Of a stretch of DNA of 42,447 bases, positions 25,104 to 34,096 are shown piece by piece. Where the stretch lies: NCBI GenBank assembly GCA_964430565.1, contig CAYSFD010000032.1:1-42447 (forward strand), in the 5' to 3' direction. The stretch is from VBDM01 sp964430565. Lineage in GTDB: Bacteria > Pseudomonadota > Gammaproteobacteria > Burkholderiales > SG8-39. How positions within the stretch are numbered: position 1 is the stretch's first letter; the number at the start of each line of letters is the position of its first letter. The translations under genes and the position numbers were made by a program. Below the pieces are notes generated by a model. It was given only the letters and a program-made list of their open reading frames with translations. It had not been told where the DNA came from and searched no databases.

Positions 25104-26141
25104 CTAGTTCCAAAAGCTCTTGGATGTCTTCGAGTGTTTCTCTGCGAGGCTGCGCATCGTGTCGTACACGGCGCGTGCTGGCAGCCCCTTGCCCTCGAGC
25201 TCCTTGATCTTCGCCTCGGACACCTCGGCGCCGATCTTGCGCACCTTGGCGCTCTCGGCGGTGGAGAACCGGATCGCCTCGGCGCCCCCGTCAACCAGAA
25301 ATTTCTTTCCCGGCACGTCGAGCGCGTCCCAGGCCTGGCCGACTTCCTTTTCCCTGCCGGTGACCGAATCCGTCACCAGCTTCTTCAGGTCGGGGGGCAG
25401 TTTGTTCCAGAAATCCTCGTTCATGGCGATGCCGAAGCTGGTGACGTAGCTGTATAGCTCGGTCGAGTACTTGACGATGCCGCCGAGCCTGAAGGCGATG
25501 CCAGCGCCGCCGTAGTCCATGAAGGCGCCGTCGAGCGTGCCCTTCTGAAGCTGGTCGGAAATGTCGGTCGGCTGCACGCCCACCGGCGTCGCGCCCAGCG
25601 CCTGCACGAAGTCGCGCACCGTCGGCGAGGCGAAGCGCAGCCGCAGGCCCTTGAAATCATCGAGTGCGCGTATCGGCTTCCTGGTAGTGTGCGGGCCGCC
25701 CGGCTGGTGCGTGAGCAGCATCAGGATCTTCACGCCCTTGTGCTCGGCGTCCAGATACTTCGCGCGCAGCTCGGAGTCGTTGAGGACCTTGACGCCGATC
25801 TCGGCGCTGCCGACCATGAACGGCAGGTTGACGATCTCGGTGAGCGGAAAGCGCCCCGGCGTCCCGCCGTGGAGGAACCAGGTCACGTCGGCCTGGCCGG
25901 TTCGGGCGAAATCGTAGTGCTGCGGAGTCGGGCCCATCTGCGCGCTCGGGAAGCGCTTCACGGCGATGCGGCCGCCCGATCCTTTCTCGAGCTGCTCCGA
26001 CCACTTGATGAGCCACTGGGACATCGCGTGCTGGTCGCCGACGAAGTAGGCGAGCTTCATTTCGATCTTCTGCTGCGCGAAAAGCGCGCTCGACCAGGCA
26101 AGGCCGAGTGCGGCGAGCAGGGACAAGCTCTTTGATCTCAT
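25104..26141 (-). CDS. dctP: TRAP transporter substrate-binding protein (DctP type)
   Basis: The 345-residue product has a signal peptide (residues 1-23, ending LFAQQ) and the DctP fold: IEMKLAYFVGDQHAMSQ at the mature start, a GGPHTTRKPI-type linker near residue 150, and FKGLRLRFASPTVRDF (about 165-180), where an arginine (R in GLRLR) clamps a carboxylate. It captures an organic acid in the periplasm for DctQM. It is first on the minus strand, with a GAGGAGGAAG Shine-Dalgarno before its ATG, and is divided from dctQM by a pair of palindromic repeats. Confidence 0.9.
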   Translation of the reverse strand: MRSKSLSLLAALGLAWSSALFAQQKIEMKLAYFVGDQHAMSQWLIKWSEQLEKGSGGRIAVKRFPSAQMGPTPQHYDFARTGQADVTWFLHGGTPGRFPLTEIVNLPFMVGSAEIGVKVLNDSELRAKYLDAEHKGVKILMLLTHQPGGPHTTRKPIRALDDFKGLRLRFASPTVRDFVQALGATPVGVQPTDISDQLQKGTLDGAFMDYGGAGIAFRLGGIVKYSTELYSYVTSFGIAMNEDFWNKLPPDLKKLVTDSVTGREKEVGQAWDALDVPGKKFLVDGGAEAIRFSTAESAKVRKIGAEVSEAKIKELEGKGLPARAVYDTMRSLAEKHSKTSKSFWN

Positions 26142-26167
26142 GGCTTCCTCCTCAGTAAAGCAAAATC

Positions 26168-26173
26168 ATTATA
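26168..26173 (-). promoter_or_regulatory. Perfect -10 box of the dctP promoter
   Basis: TATAAT reads on the minus strand 26 bases upstream of the dctP ATG. No convincing -35 hexamer lies 16-18 bases further upstream, so the promoter may need an activator. Confidence 0.5.
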
Positions 26174-26252
26174 CCGATGGGTACGCGCGCATCGCCCGGC
26201 GATTCCAGCGGGCAAGTCCCCTGCACCCGCGCACATTCTTGGCTGCGCCGGT

Positions 26253-26282
26253 TTGACGGGATCACCGGTTTCCCCGTAAAAT
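26253..26282 (+). promoter_or_regulatory. Sigma70-type promoter of the atp operon
   Basis: TTGACG (26253-26258) and TAAAAT (26277-26282) are spaced by 18 bases and lie about 40 bases upstream of atpI. The region between it and the divergent dctP -10 box shows no other clear site. Confidence 0.65.
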
Positions 26283-26322
26283 TCTACGGTTTTGTTTTGC
26301 GGAGCGGGGCTGCGGAGCGGGC

Positions 26323-26679
26323 GTGTGGCACGTATTTCGCCCAATCATCGGGCTGCAAGTTTTGTGCACCGCAGCTGCAAGCCTGTTGGCGGTCTTGGCC
26401 GCTGGAATACACGGAGCAGTCTCCGCCGCGTTGGGCGGCTCGATAGGGATCGTCGCGGGCCTGGCTTTTGCGGCATTGGCTGCACGCAGTAGACCGAAGT
26501 CCGCAGGGGAGGCGCTGTACACTGCTTTGAGGGCCGAGTTCGTCAAGGTGGTCCTCATGATTCTCCTCTTGTCGGTCGTGCTGGCGACGTACAGGGACGT
26601 CGTCGCGATCGGGCTGATTGGCACCTTCATCGCCACGGTCCTGATTTTCACCATGGCAGTACTGGTTCGCGAAAAGTAG
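26323..26679 (+). CDS. atpI: ATP synthase protein I
   Basis: The 118-residue product starts at GTG 26323, with GGAG five bases upstream. It has four hydrophobic helices (about residues 8-25, 33-51, 70-88 and 93-114) with no catalytic motif, as expected for AtpI, which helps assemble the c-ring and may assist magnesium uptake. It precedes atpB by 22 bases in the usual position of the operon. Sequence is poorly conserved in this family, so the call leans on position, size and topology. Two copies of a 10-base direct repeat (26299-26308 and 26312-26321) sit directly before the start. Confidence 0.82.
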   Translation: MWHVFRPIIGLQVLCTAAASLLAVLAAGIHGAVSAALGGSIGIVAGLAFAALAARSRPKSAGEALYTALRAEFVKVVLMILLLSVVLATYRDVVAIGLIGTFIATVLIFTMAVLVREK

Positions 26680-26701
26680 GATTCACGAAGAGCTTCACGC
26701 A

Positions 26702-27505
26702 ATGGCCGCCGAGCAAAACCTAACGCCGACCACCTACATCGGCCACCATCTCAGTTTCTTTCAACACCCTGTAGGGGAAGGCTCGTTCTGGACGCTGAAC
26801 GTGGATTCGCTGGTGACGGCGGCGCTGCTCGGTGCCTTCGGTCTCGGCTTTCTCTGGTGGGTGGTGCGCGGGGCGACTTCCGGCGTGCCCAACAAGCGCC
26901 AGGCTTTCGCCGAGCTCGCCTTCGAATTCGTCGACAACCAGGCGAAGGGCATCTTCCACGGCGACCGCAAGTTCATCGCGCCAGTCGCGCTCACCGTGTT
27001 CCTGTGGGTGCTGCTGATGAACGCCATGGATTTCCTCCCCGTGGACATCCTCGCGTGGGTCACGCATTTTTTCGCGCCGCACGGATTCCGCGTCGTGCCC
27101 ACCGCCGACGTCAACACGACTTTTGCGCTGGCGCTCTCGGTGTGGCTGCTGATGATCTACTTCTCAATCGCGGTGAAAGGCCTGGGCGGCTGGATCCACG
27201 AGCTGTTCTGCACGCCCTTCGGCTCGAACGTGCTGCTGTGGCTGCCGAATTTCCTGTTCAACCTGGTCGAGTACATTTCGAAGCCCCTGTCGCACTCGCT
27301 GCGGCTGTTCGGCAACATGTATGCGGGGGAGATCATCTTTCTGCTCTTGTGGATGATGGCCGCGGCCGGGATTTGGGGCGCCTTCTTCGCCGTGCCGCTC
27401 GGCCTGATCTGGGCGATCTTCCACATCCTGATCGTCGTCCTGCAGGCCTACATATTCATGATGCTCACGATCGTTTATATCGGGATGGCGCACGAAAGCC
27501 ACTGA
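26702..27505 (+). CDS. atpB: ATP synthase F0 subunit a
   Basis: The 267-residue membrane subunit forms the proton half-channels. The essential arginine is R201 in SHSLRLFGNMYAGE, and E210 follows as in other bacteria. LWLPNFLFNLVEYISKPLS before it matches helix 4, and the C-terminal helix carries QAYIFMMLTIVYI. It moves protons past the c-ring in the inner membrane. It is second in the operon, 22 bases after atpI. The next gene, atpE, starts 30 bases on; a short GTTCC/GGAAC pairing (27515-27530) covers its Shine-Dalgarno and may tune its translation. Confidence 0.96.
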   Translation: MAAEQNLTPTTYIGHHLSFFQHPVGEGSFWTLNVDSLVTAALLGAFGLGFLWWVVRGATSGVPNKRQAFAELAFEFVDNQAKGIFHGDRKFIAPVALTVFLWVLLMNAMDFLPVDILAWVTHFFAPHGFRVVPTADVNTTFALALSVWLLMIYFSIAVKGLGGWIHELFCTPFGSNVLLWLPNFLFNLVEYISKPLSHSLRLFGNMYAGEIIFLLLWMMAAAGIWGAFFAVPLGLIWAIFHILIVVLQAYIFMMLTIVYIGMAHESH

Positions 27506-27535
27506 TCAACTGATGTTCCAGAAAGGGAACCCATA

Positions 27536-27811
27536 ATGGAAAAACTCCAACTCATCGCCCTGATCCAGGCCTACACCGGCATCGGCATCGGCCTCATGGT
27601 CGGGCTGGGCGCGCTCGGTGCTTGCGTCGGCGTGGGTATCATGTGCAGCCGTTTCCTCGAGGGCGCGGCGCGCCAGCCGGAAATGATCCCGGCGCTGCAG
27701 GCCAAGGTGTTCCTGCTGCTCGGCCTGATCGACGCCTCGTTCATCATCGGGCTGGGCATCGGCATGTTCTTCGCTTTCGCCAACCCGCTGCTCGGCGCGC
27801 TGGGCGGCTAG
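27536..27811 (+). CDS. atpE: ATP synthase F0 subunit c
   Basis: The 91-residue hairpin protein has two glycine-rich membrane helices joined by the RQPE loop (about residues 46-49). The proton-carrying carboxylate is D66 in LLGLIDASFI. The glutamine and glutamate ligands typical of sodium-binding c-rings are absent, so proton coupling is expected. Several copies form the rotor ring, so this subunit is needed in excess over the others. A terminator-like hairpin follows within 20 bases of the stop, which could provide that excess. Confidence 0.96.
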   Translation: MEKLQLIALIQAYTGIGIGLMVGLGALGACVGVGIMCSRFLEGAARQPEMIPALQAKVFLLLGLIDASFIIGLGIGMFFAFANPLLGALGG

Positions 27812-27824
27812 GCGACGGCGGCAT

Positions 27825-27853
27825 GGTCCGGGGCCGATCCCCGGATCGTTTTT
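27825..27853 (+). terminator. Terminator-like attenuator between atpE and atpF
   Basis: GGTCCGGGG (27825-27833) pairs with CCCCGGATC (27839-27847) through a 9-bp stem with one G-U, a 5-base loop, then G and five T. This is a near-canonical intrinsic terminator. CCCGG (27840-27844) could alternatively pair with CCGGG (27854-27858), which would break the stem. Read-through must occur because the remaining atp genes follow. Confidence 0.6.
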
Positions 27854-27866
27854 CCGGGACGCACAT

Positions 27867-28337
27867 ATGAACCTCAACCTCACGTTGATCGCGCAGGCGC
27901 TCTCCTTCGCGCTTTTCATCTGGTTCACGGCCAAATTCATCTGGCCGCCGCTGATGCGTGCGATCGAGCAGCGCCAGAAGACCATCGCCGACGGGCTTGC
28001 CGCGGGCGAGCGCGGCCGGCAGGAACTGGAGGCGGCCGGCAAGCGTGCGCACGAGGAGCTCTCCAAGGCGCGAGACCGCGTCGGCGAGATCATCGCCTCG
28101 GCGGATAAGCGCGATGCGCAGATGCTCGACGAGGCAAAGGCCGCCGCCCGCACCGAGGCCGAGCGCATTATCGTCGCCGCCAGGGCCGACATCGATCAGC
28201 AGATCGCGCGCGCCAAGGAGATGCTGCGCGAGCAGGTCGCCGCGCTTGCGGTTGCCGGCGCGGAGAAGATCCTGCGCCGCGAAGTCAACGCCAAGACGCA
28301 CGCCGAAATGCTCGACCAGCTCAAGCGGGAAATCTGA
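27867..28337 (+). CDS. atpF: ATP synthase F0 subunit b
   Basis: The 156-residue product has one N-terminal membrane helix (about residues 5-24, IAQALSFALFIWFTAKFIWP) and then a long, highly charged helical arm (30-150) rich in A, E, K and R without proline, as in the b-dimer stator stalk. It links subunit a to delta and holds F1 still during rotation. Length is typical of proteobacteria. A 73-bp palindromic repeat occupies most of the 92 bases between its stop and atpH. Confidence 0.95.
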   Translation: MNLNLTLIAQALSFALFIWFTAKFIWPPLMRAIEQRQKTIADGLAAGERGRQELEAAGKRAHEELSKARDRVGEIIASADKRDAQMLDEAKAAARTEAERIIVAARADIDQQIARAKEMLREQVAALAVAGAEKILRREVNAKTHAEMLDQLKREI

Positions 28338-28342
28338 TGAAT

Positions 28343-28415
28343 GTCATCCTGAGTGAAACGAAGGATCTACTTTTGATCGCAAAGCAGATTCTTCGGACTG
28401 CGTCCTCAGAATGAC
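28343..28415. repeat. Palindromic repeat family 1, copy B (atpF-atpH gap)
   Basis: The left arm GTCATCCTGAG (28343-28353) pairs with CTCAGAATGAC (28405-28415), and GGATCTACTTTT with AGCAGATTCTT inside. The short subtype lacks the GGAGTTTATCC insert. After it only 14 bases remain before atpH, with no good Shine-Dalgarno. Confidence 0.8.
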
Positions 28416-28429
28416 ATGACGAAATAGCC

Positions 28430-28966
28430 ATGGCCGAAACCGCGACCATTGCCCGACCCTATGCCGAGGCCGTGTTCGGCCTCGCCGAGGGCGCGAGCGC
28501 GCTCGCCAAATGGTCGCAGGTTCTCGCCGGCATGGCGCGGTCTGCCTCCCACCCGGAGATGCAGGGCTGGATCGCAAACCCGAACCTGAGCCCAAGGCAG
28601 CTCTACGACCTGTTCATGTCGCTCAGCGCGGGCGATCTTCCCGCGGAGCTGCGCAATTTCGTGCACTTGCTAATTGCCAACGATAGGCTCGGCCTGCTGC
28701 CGGAGATCCACGCGCAGTTCGTGCAGCTGAGGAACGCGCACGAGGGCGTGGTCGAGGCCGAGATCCGCACCGCTTTCCCGCTCGACAACAAGCAGCTCTC
28801 GGGCCTCGTCGCCGACCTCGAGCGCCGCTTCAAGCGCCGCGTGCAGCCGCGCGTCTCGCAGGACAAGGAACTGATCGGCGGAGTGCGCATCTCGGTCGGC
28901 GACTCGATCATCGACGGCTCGGTACGCGGCAAGCTCGAAGGCATGACCGCGGCGCTGAAGGGCTGA
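28430..28966 (+). CDS. atpH: ATP synthase F1 subunit delta
   Basis: The 178-residue product has the OSCP/delta layout: an N-terminal six-helix domain (about 1-105, starting ATIARPYAEAVFGLA) that caps the alpha subunits, and a C-terminal beta-containing segment with the conserved ending KELIGGVRISVGDSIIDGSV. It joins F1 to the b-subunit stator. The start is supported by family alignment (MAETATIARPYA), although the bases before it carry no clear ribosome site because a palindromic repeat ends 14 bases upstream. Confidence 0.94.
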   Translation: MAETATIARPYAEAVFGLAEGASALAKWSQVLAGMARSASHPEMQGWIANPNLSPRQLYDLFMSLSAGDLPAELRNFVHLLIANDRLGLLPEIHAQFVQLRNAHEGVVEAEIRTAFPLDNKQLSGLVADLERRFKRRVQPRVSQDKELIGGVRISVGDSIIDGSVRGKLEGMTAALKG

Positions 28967-28991
28967 CGAATGAATTCGAAGAACAGCATTC

Positions 28992-29092
28992 GTCATCCTG
29001 AGTGAAACGAAGGATCTGCTTTTTGAAAAACAGAGCAACAGCAGATTCTTCGCGGAGTTTATCCTGAGCGAACGCGTAGGGCTCAGAATGAC
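28992..29092. repeat. Palindromic repeat family 1, copy C (atpH-atpA gap, long subtype)
   Basis: GTCATCCTGAG (28992-29002) and CTCAGAATGAC (29082-29092) are the outer arms. GGATCTGCTTTTT and AGCAGATTCTT pair inside, and an extra segment GGAGTTTATCCTGAGC is shared with copy A. It ends 10 bases before the GGAG site of atpA. Confidence 0.8.
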
Positions 29093-29110
29093 AAGGCAAT
29101 AGGAGCAACA

Positions 29111-30661
<1,551 letters not shown>

Positions 30662-30662
30662 T

Positions 30663-30744
30663 GTCATCCTGAGTGCAGCGAAGGATCTGCTTTTGACACA
30701 AGCGAACAGCAGATTCTTCGCCGCCTGCGGCGATTCAGAATGAC
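30663..30744. repeat. Palindromic repeat family 1, copy D (atpA-atpG gap)
   Basis: The left arm GTCATCCTGAG (30663-30673) begins two bases after the atpA stop. The right arm TTCAGAATGAC ends at 30744; GCGAAGGATCTGCT pairs with AGCAGATTCTTCGC. An extra mini-hairpin CGCCGC/GCGGCG lies in the right arm. The GTG of atpG follows after 15 bases. Confidence 0.8.
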
Positions 30745-30759
30745 AAGAGGAAACGTATA

Positions 30760-31623
30760 GTGCCCGGCACCAAAGAAATACGGATGAAAATCCGGAGTGT
30801 GCAGAACACCCGGAAGATCACCAAGGCGATGGAGATGGTCTCCGCCTCCAAGATGCGCAAGGCGCAGGAGCGCATGCGCAACGCGCGCCCCTACGGCGAG
30901 AAGATCCGCAATGTCGCCGCGCACATCAGCCACGCCAACCCGGAATACCGCCACCCCTTCCTCATCGAGCGCGACACGGTGAAGGGCGTGGGGCTCATCG
31001 TCGTCACGACCGACAAGGGCCTGTGCGGCGCGCTGAACACGAATCTGCTTCGTCTCGCGCTCGGAAAATACAAGGAATGGGGGGCCGAGGGCGAGAAAAT
31101 CGAGGTGTGCGCCATCGGCGGCAAGGGCTTCGGCTTCATGCAGCGCCTCGGCGCGAACGTCGTCTCCCACGCGGTGCAGGTCGGCGACCGGCCGCAGATG
31201 GAAAAGCTCATCGGCGCGGTCAAGGTCATGCTCGACAGCTACACCAGCGACCGCTTCGACCGGCTGATGATCGGCTACACGCGCTTCATCAACACCATGA
31301 AGCAGCAGCCGGTGATCGAGCAGCTGCTGCCGCTCTCCGGCGAAAAGCTCGGCGTGCCGGTCGGCGCCTGGGACTACATCTACGAGCCCGAGGCGAAAGG
31401 GGTGCTCGACCAGGTGCTGACGCGCTACATCGAGGCGATCATATTCCAGGCGGTGGCCGAGAACATGGCCTCCGAGCAGTCCGCGCGCATGGTCGCGATG
31501 AAAGCCGCCTCGGACAACGCCGACACCCTCATCGACGAGCTCACGCTCATCTACAACAAGAACCGCCAGGCGGGGATCACCAAGGAAATTTCGGAGATTG
31601 TCGGCGGCGCGGCGGCGGTATGA
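30760..31623 (+). CDS. atpG: ATP synthase F1 subunit gamma
   Basis: The 287-residue product starts at GTG 30760 (AGAGG upstream) with the family-conserved start PGTKEIRMKIRSVQNTRKI and the adjacent block TKAMEMVSASKMRKAQERM, which forms the N-terminal part of the central shaft. The Rossmann-like middle holds VVTTDKGLCGALN, and the C-terminal coil ends LIDELTLIYNKNRQAGITKE. It rotates within the alpha-beta ring and transmits torque from the c-ring. Length is normal. atpD follows after 32 bases with no repeat in the gap. Confidence 0.96.
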   Translation: MPGTKEIRMKIRSVQNTRKITKAMEMVSASKMRKAQERMRNARPYGEKIRNVAAHISHANPEYRHPFLIERDTVKGVGLIVVTTDKGLCGALNTNLLRLALGKYKEWGAEGEKIEVCAIGGKGFGFMQRLGANVVSHAVQVGDRPQMEKLIGAVKVMLDSYTSDRFDRLMIGYTRFINTMKQQPVIEQLLPLSGEKLGVPVGAWDYIYEPEAKGVLDQVLTRYIEAIIFQAVAENMASEQSARMVAMKAASDNADTLIDELTLIYNKNRQAGITKEISEIVGGAAAV

Positions 31624-31655
31624 AGTAAACGAATTGACTTGATCGGGAAAACGTC

Positions 31656-33149
31656 ATGGCAGAAACCCAAACATCCGGAACCATCGTCCAATGCATCGGC
31701 GCGGTGGTCGACATCGAATTCGCGCGCGAGGGGATGCCCAAGGTCTACGACGCCCTGGTGCTCGAAGACTCGGCACAGAAAAGCTTCGCCGAGAAGGGCC
31801 TCACCTTCGAGGTCGAGCAGCAGCTCGGCGACGGGATCGTGCGTTGCATCGCGATGGGTTCGGCCGACGGCCTGCGCCGCGGCATGCAGGTGAAGAACAC
31901 CGGCGCGCCGATCTCGGTGCCGATCGGCAAGGCCACGCTCGGGCGCATCATGGATGTGCTCGGCCGCCCGATCGACGAGGGCGGCCCGATCAAGACCGAG
32001 GAGCGCCGTTCGATCCACCAGGCCGCGCCAAAGTTCGACGAGCTTTCCCCGTCGGTCGAGCTGCTCGAGACCGGCATCAAGGTGATCGACCTCATCTGCC
32101 CGTTCGCGAAGGGCGGCAAGATCGGCCTGTTCGGTGGCGCCGGCGTCGGCAAGACCGTGACCATGCTCGAGCTCATCAACAACATCGCCACCAAGCACGG
32201 CGGCCAGTCGGTGTTCGCCGGCGTGGGCGAGAGGACCCGCGAGGGCAACGACTTCTACCACGAGATGATCGAGGCGGAAGTCATCAAGCTCGACAACCTC
32301 GAGGAGTCCAAGGTCGCGATGGTGTTCGGCCAGATGAACGAGCCGCCGGGCAACCGCCTGCGCGTGGGCCTCACCGGCCTCACCATGGCGGAGTACTTTC
32401 GTGACGAAGGGCGCGACATCCTGCTCTTCATCGACAACATCTACCGCTTCACTCTCGCCGGGGTCGAAGTTTCGGCGCTGCTCGGCCGCATGCCCTCGGC
32501 GGTGGGCTACCAGCCGACGCTCGCCGAGGAAATGGGCCGCCTGCAGGAGCGCATCACTTCGACCAAGACCGGCTCGATCACCTCGGTGCAGGCGATCTAC
32601 GTGCCGGCGGACGATCTGACCGATCCGTCGCCCGCGACGACCTTCGGGCACCTCGATGCGACCGTGGTGCTCTCGCGCGACATCGCCTCGCTCGGCATCT
32701 ACCCTGCGGTCGATCCGCTCGACTCCACCTCGCGCCAAGTCGACCCGAACACCATCGGCGAGGACCACTACGACACCACGCGCTCGGTGCAGGCGACGCT
32801 GCAGCGCTACAAGGAGCTGCGCGACATCATCGCCATCCTCGGCATGGACGAACTCGCGCCCGAGGACAAGCTCGCCGTCTCGCGCGCGAGAAAAATACAG
32901 CGCTTCCTCTCGCAGCCGTTCAGCGTGGCGAAGAACTTCACCGGGCAAGAGGGTAAATACGTTCAGTTGAAAGACACGATCAAGGGCTTCAAGATGATCG
33001 TGAACGGCGAGTGCGACGCGCTGCCCGAGCAGGCCTTCTACATGGTCGGCACGATCGAGGAAGCGGTCGCCAAGGCCGAGGAGCTGAAGAAGGAGACCGG
33101 CGCCAACAAACCCGAGGAAGCGAAGAAAGAAGCCGGGGGCAAGAAATAG
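31656..33149 (+). CDS. atpD: ATP synthase F1 subunit beta
   Basis: The 497-residue catalytic subunit has P-loop GGAGVGKT (160-167), GERTREGNDFY (191-201) with the catalytic glutamate, and IDNIYRFTLAGVEVSALLGR (259-278). The helix-turn motif that touches gamma reads DELAPED (398-404) in place of DELSEED. The protein is longer than the usual ~465 residues because of a lysine/glutamate-rich tail after about residue 477. It catalyses ATP formation in the cytoplasm. The stop shares one base with the GTG of atpC (TAGTG), indicating coupling. Confidence 0.97.
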   Translation: MAETQTSGTIVQCIGAVVDIEFAREGMPKVYDALVLEDSAQKSFAEKGLTFEVEQQLGDGIVRCIAMGSADGLRRGMQVKNTGAPISVPIGKATLGRIMDVLGRPIDEGGPIKTEERRSIHQAAPKFDELSPSVELLETGIKVIDLICPFAKGGKIGLFGGAGVGKTVTMLELINNIATKHGGQSVFAGVGERTREGNDFYHEMIEAEVIKLDNLEESKVAMVFGQMNEPPGNRLRVGLTGLTMAEYFRDEGRDILLFIDNIYRFTLAGVEVSALLGRMPSAVGYQPTLAEEMGRLQERITSTKTGSITSVQAIYVPADDLTDPSPATTFGHLDATVVLSRDIASLGIYPAVDPLDSTSRQVDPNTIGEDHYDTTRSVQATLQRYKELRDIIAILGMDELAPEDKLAVSRARKIQRFLSQPFSVAKNFTGQEGKYVQLKDTIKGFKMIVNGECDALPEQAFYMVGTIEEAVAKAEELKKETGANKPEEAKKEAGGKK

Positions 33150-33571
33150 TGGCGGCCACGATCCACATCGACGTCGTCAGCGCCGAAGCGAGCATCTACT
33201 CCGGCGAAGCGGAGTTCGTCGTGCTCCCGGGCGAAGCGGGCGAGCTCGGCATCTACCCGAGACACACGCCGCTCATCACCCGCATCAAGCCGGGCTCGGT
33301 GCGGATCAAGCCCGCGGGCGGGGGCGAGGAGGAGCTGGTGTTCGTCGCGGGCGGCATCCTCGAAGTGCAGCCCGGCGTCATCACCGTGCTTGCCGATACC
33401 GCGATCCGCGGCCGCGACCTCGACGAGGCCAAGGCGACCGAGGCGCTCAAGCGCGCCGAGGAAGCGCGAGCCAAGGCGAAAGACAAGCAGGAAGTCGCCA
33501 CCGTCGAGGCGGAGCTCGCCACGCTTGCCGCGCAGCTCGCGGCAATCCGCAAACTTCGCCAGAAAAAGTAA
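33149..33571 (+). CDS. atpC: ATP synthase F1 subunit epsilon
   Basis: The GTG at 33149 overlaps the last base of the atpD stop and gives 140 residues, the normal length; upstream sequence in the same frame lies inside atpD. The N-terminal beta sandwich shows TIHIDVVSAEASIYSGEAEF and the conserved GELGIYPRHTPLI, and the C-terminal helical hairpin (about 90-138) is alanine/lysine/glutamate-rich. It binds gamma and the c-ring and inhibits ATP hydrolysis. It ends the operon. No clear terminator was found in the 81 bases before the convergent PII-like gene. Confidence 0.95.
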   Translation: MAATIHIDVVSAEASIYSGEAEFVVLPGEAGELGIYPRHTPLITRIKPGSVRIKPAGGGEEELVFVAGGILEVQPGVITVLADTAIRGRDLDEAKATEALKRAEEARAKAKDKQEVATVEAELATLAAQLAAIRKLRQKK

Positions 33572-33652
33572 GGGAGAAACCGCAAGGGACGGACCCGAAG
33601 AGCCCTCAGGGCCGAGGACCAGCAGGAAGCCGCGACCTGCCTCTGCGCCTGC

Positions 33653-33952
33653 CTAGACGATCCGCTCCAGCGGCAGTTGGAACAACCGGAAGTGGTCGGC
33701 GGGCCGGTGAATCTCCCGGTTCAATCCCTCGATGCCGCGTATCAGGCTCTCAAGCGGAGCCTCGTCCTGGAAGGCGATCATCAGCACCGTGTTGGTGCTG
33801 CCGTAGGCACCCTCGCCGAGATGCGGCTCGGTGCCGTGCCCTTTGCCCTTGGCGTTGTCCCAGCTCGTGTAGTAGTCGATCCCGCAATCGGCCAGTACCT
33901 GCATTGCGCGGTCGACAAAGTAGCTGTTGAAAACCATGAAGGTCATCTTCAC
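33653..33952 (-). CDS. PII-like small protein, PG0541-type
   Basis: The start is taken as GTG 33952 (VKMTFMVFNSYFVD); an ATG two codons later and an open frame further upstream are alternatives, and no strong Shine-Dalgarno decides. The 99-residue product resembles PII-like transporter-associated proteins: a first strand MTFMVFNSYFVDRAMQVLAD, the loop with GKGHGTEPHLGEGAYGSTN, then VLMIAFQDEAPLESLIRGIE. Such proteins are thought to sense small molecules and regulate a partner transporter. None of the usual efflux partners is adjacent; it faces the end of the atp operon. Family assignment is from pattern memory and moderately certain. Confidence 0.65.
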   Translation of the reverse strand: MKMTFMVFNSYFVDRAMQVLADCGIDYYTSWDNAKGKGHGTEPHLGEGAYGSTNTVLMIAFQDEAPLESLIRGIEGLNREIHRPADHFRLFQLPLERIV

Positions 33953-34096
33953 GGGGGGTCTCGCTCGAGTGGTTGCGGTGCCGAGGACTCTAGCGGCAGC
34001 TTTGATGCAGGTCAATGAGGACGGGATCTGCGCCGAAGGGAGACGCCGATAATGCTATTCTTTCGCCGTCCGCGAGTCACCGCAGGAGCCTTGAAT

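Noticed and set aside
26138..26344. Small minus-strand frame in the dctP-atpI gap
   Set aside because: It overlaps the dctP promoter and start, and the atp promoter, and has no family resemblance.
27515..27530. GTTCC/GGAAC pairing over the atpE ribosome site
   Set aside because: Only 5 bp and weak; kept as a note on atpB but not called as a regulatory element.
27536..27811. Possible sodium-coupled c-subunit
   Set aside because: The ion site has D66 without the glutamine and glutamate/serine ligands of sodium-type rings, so proton coupling is the better reading.
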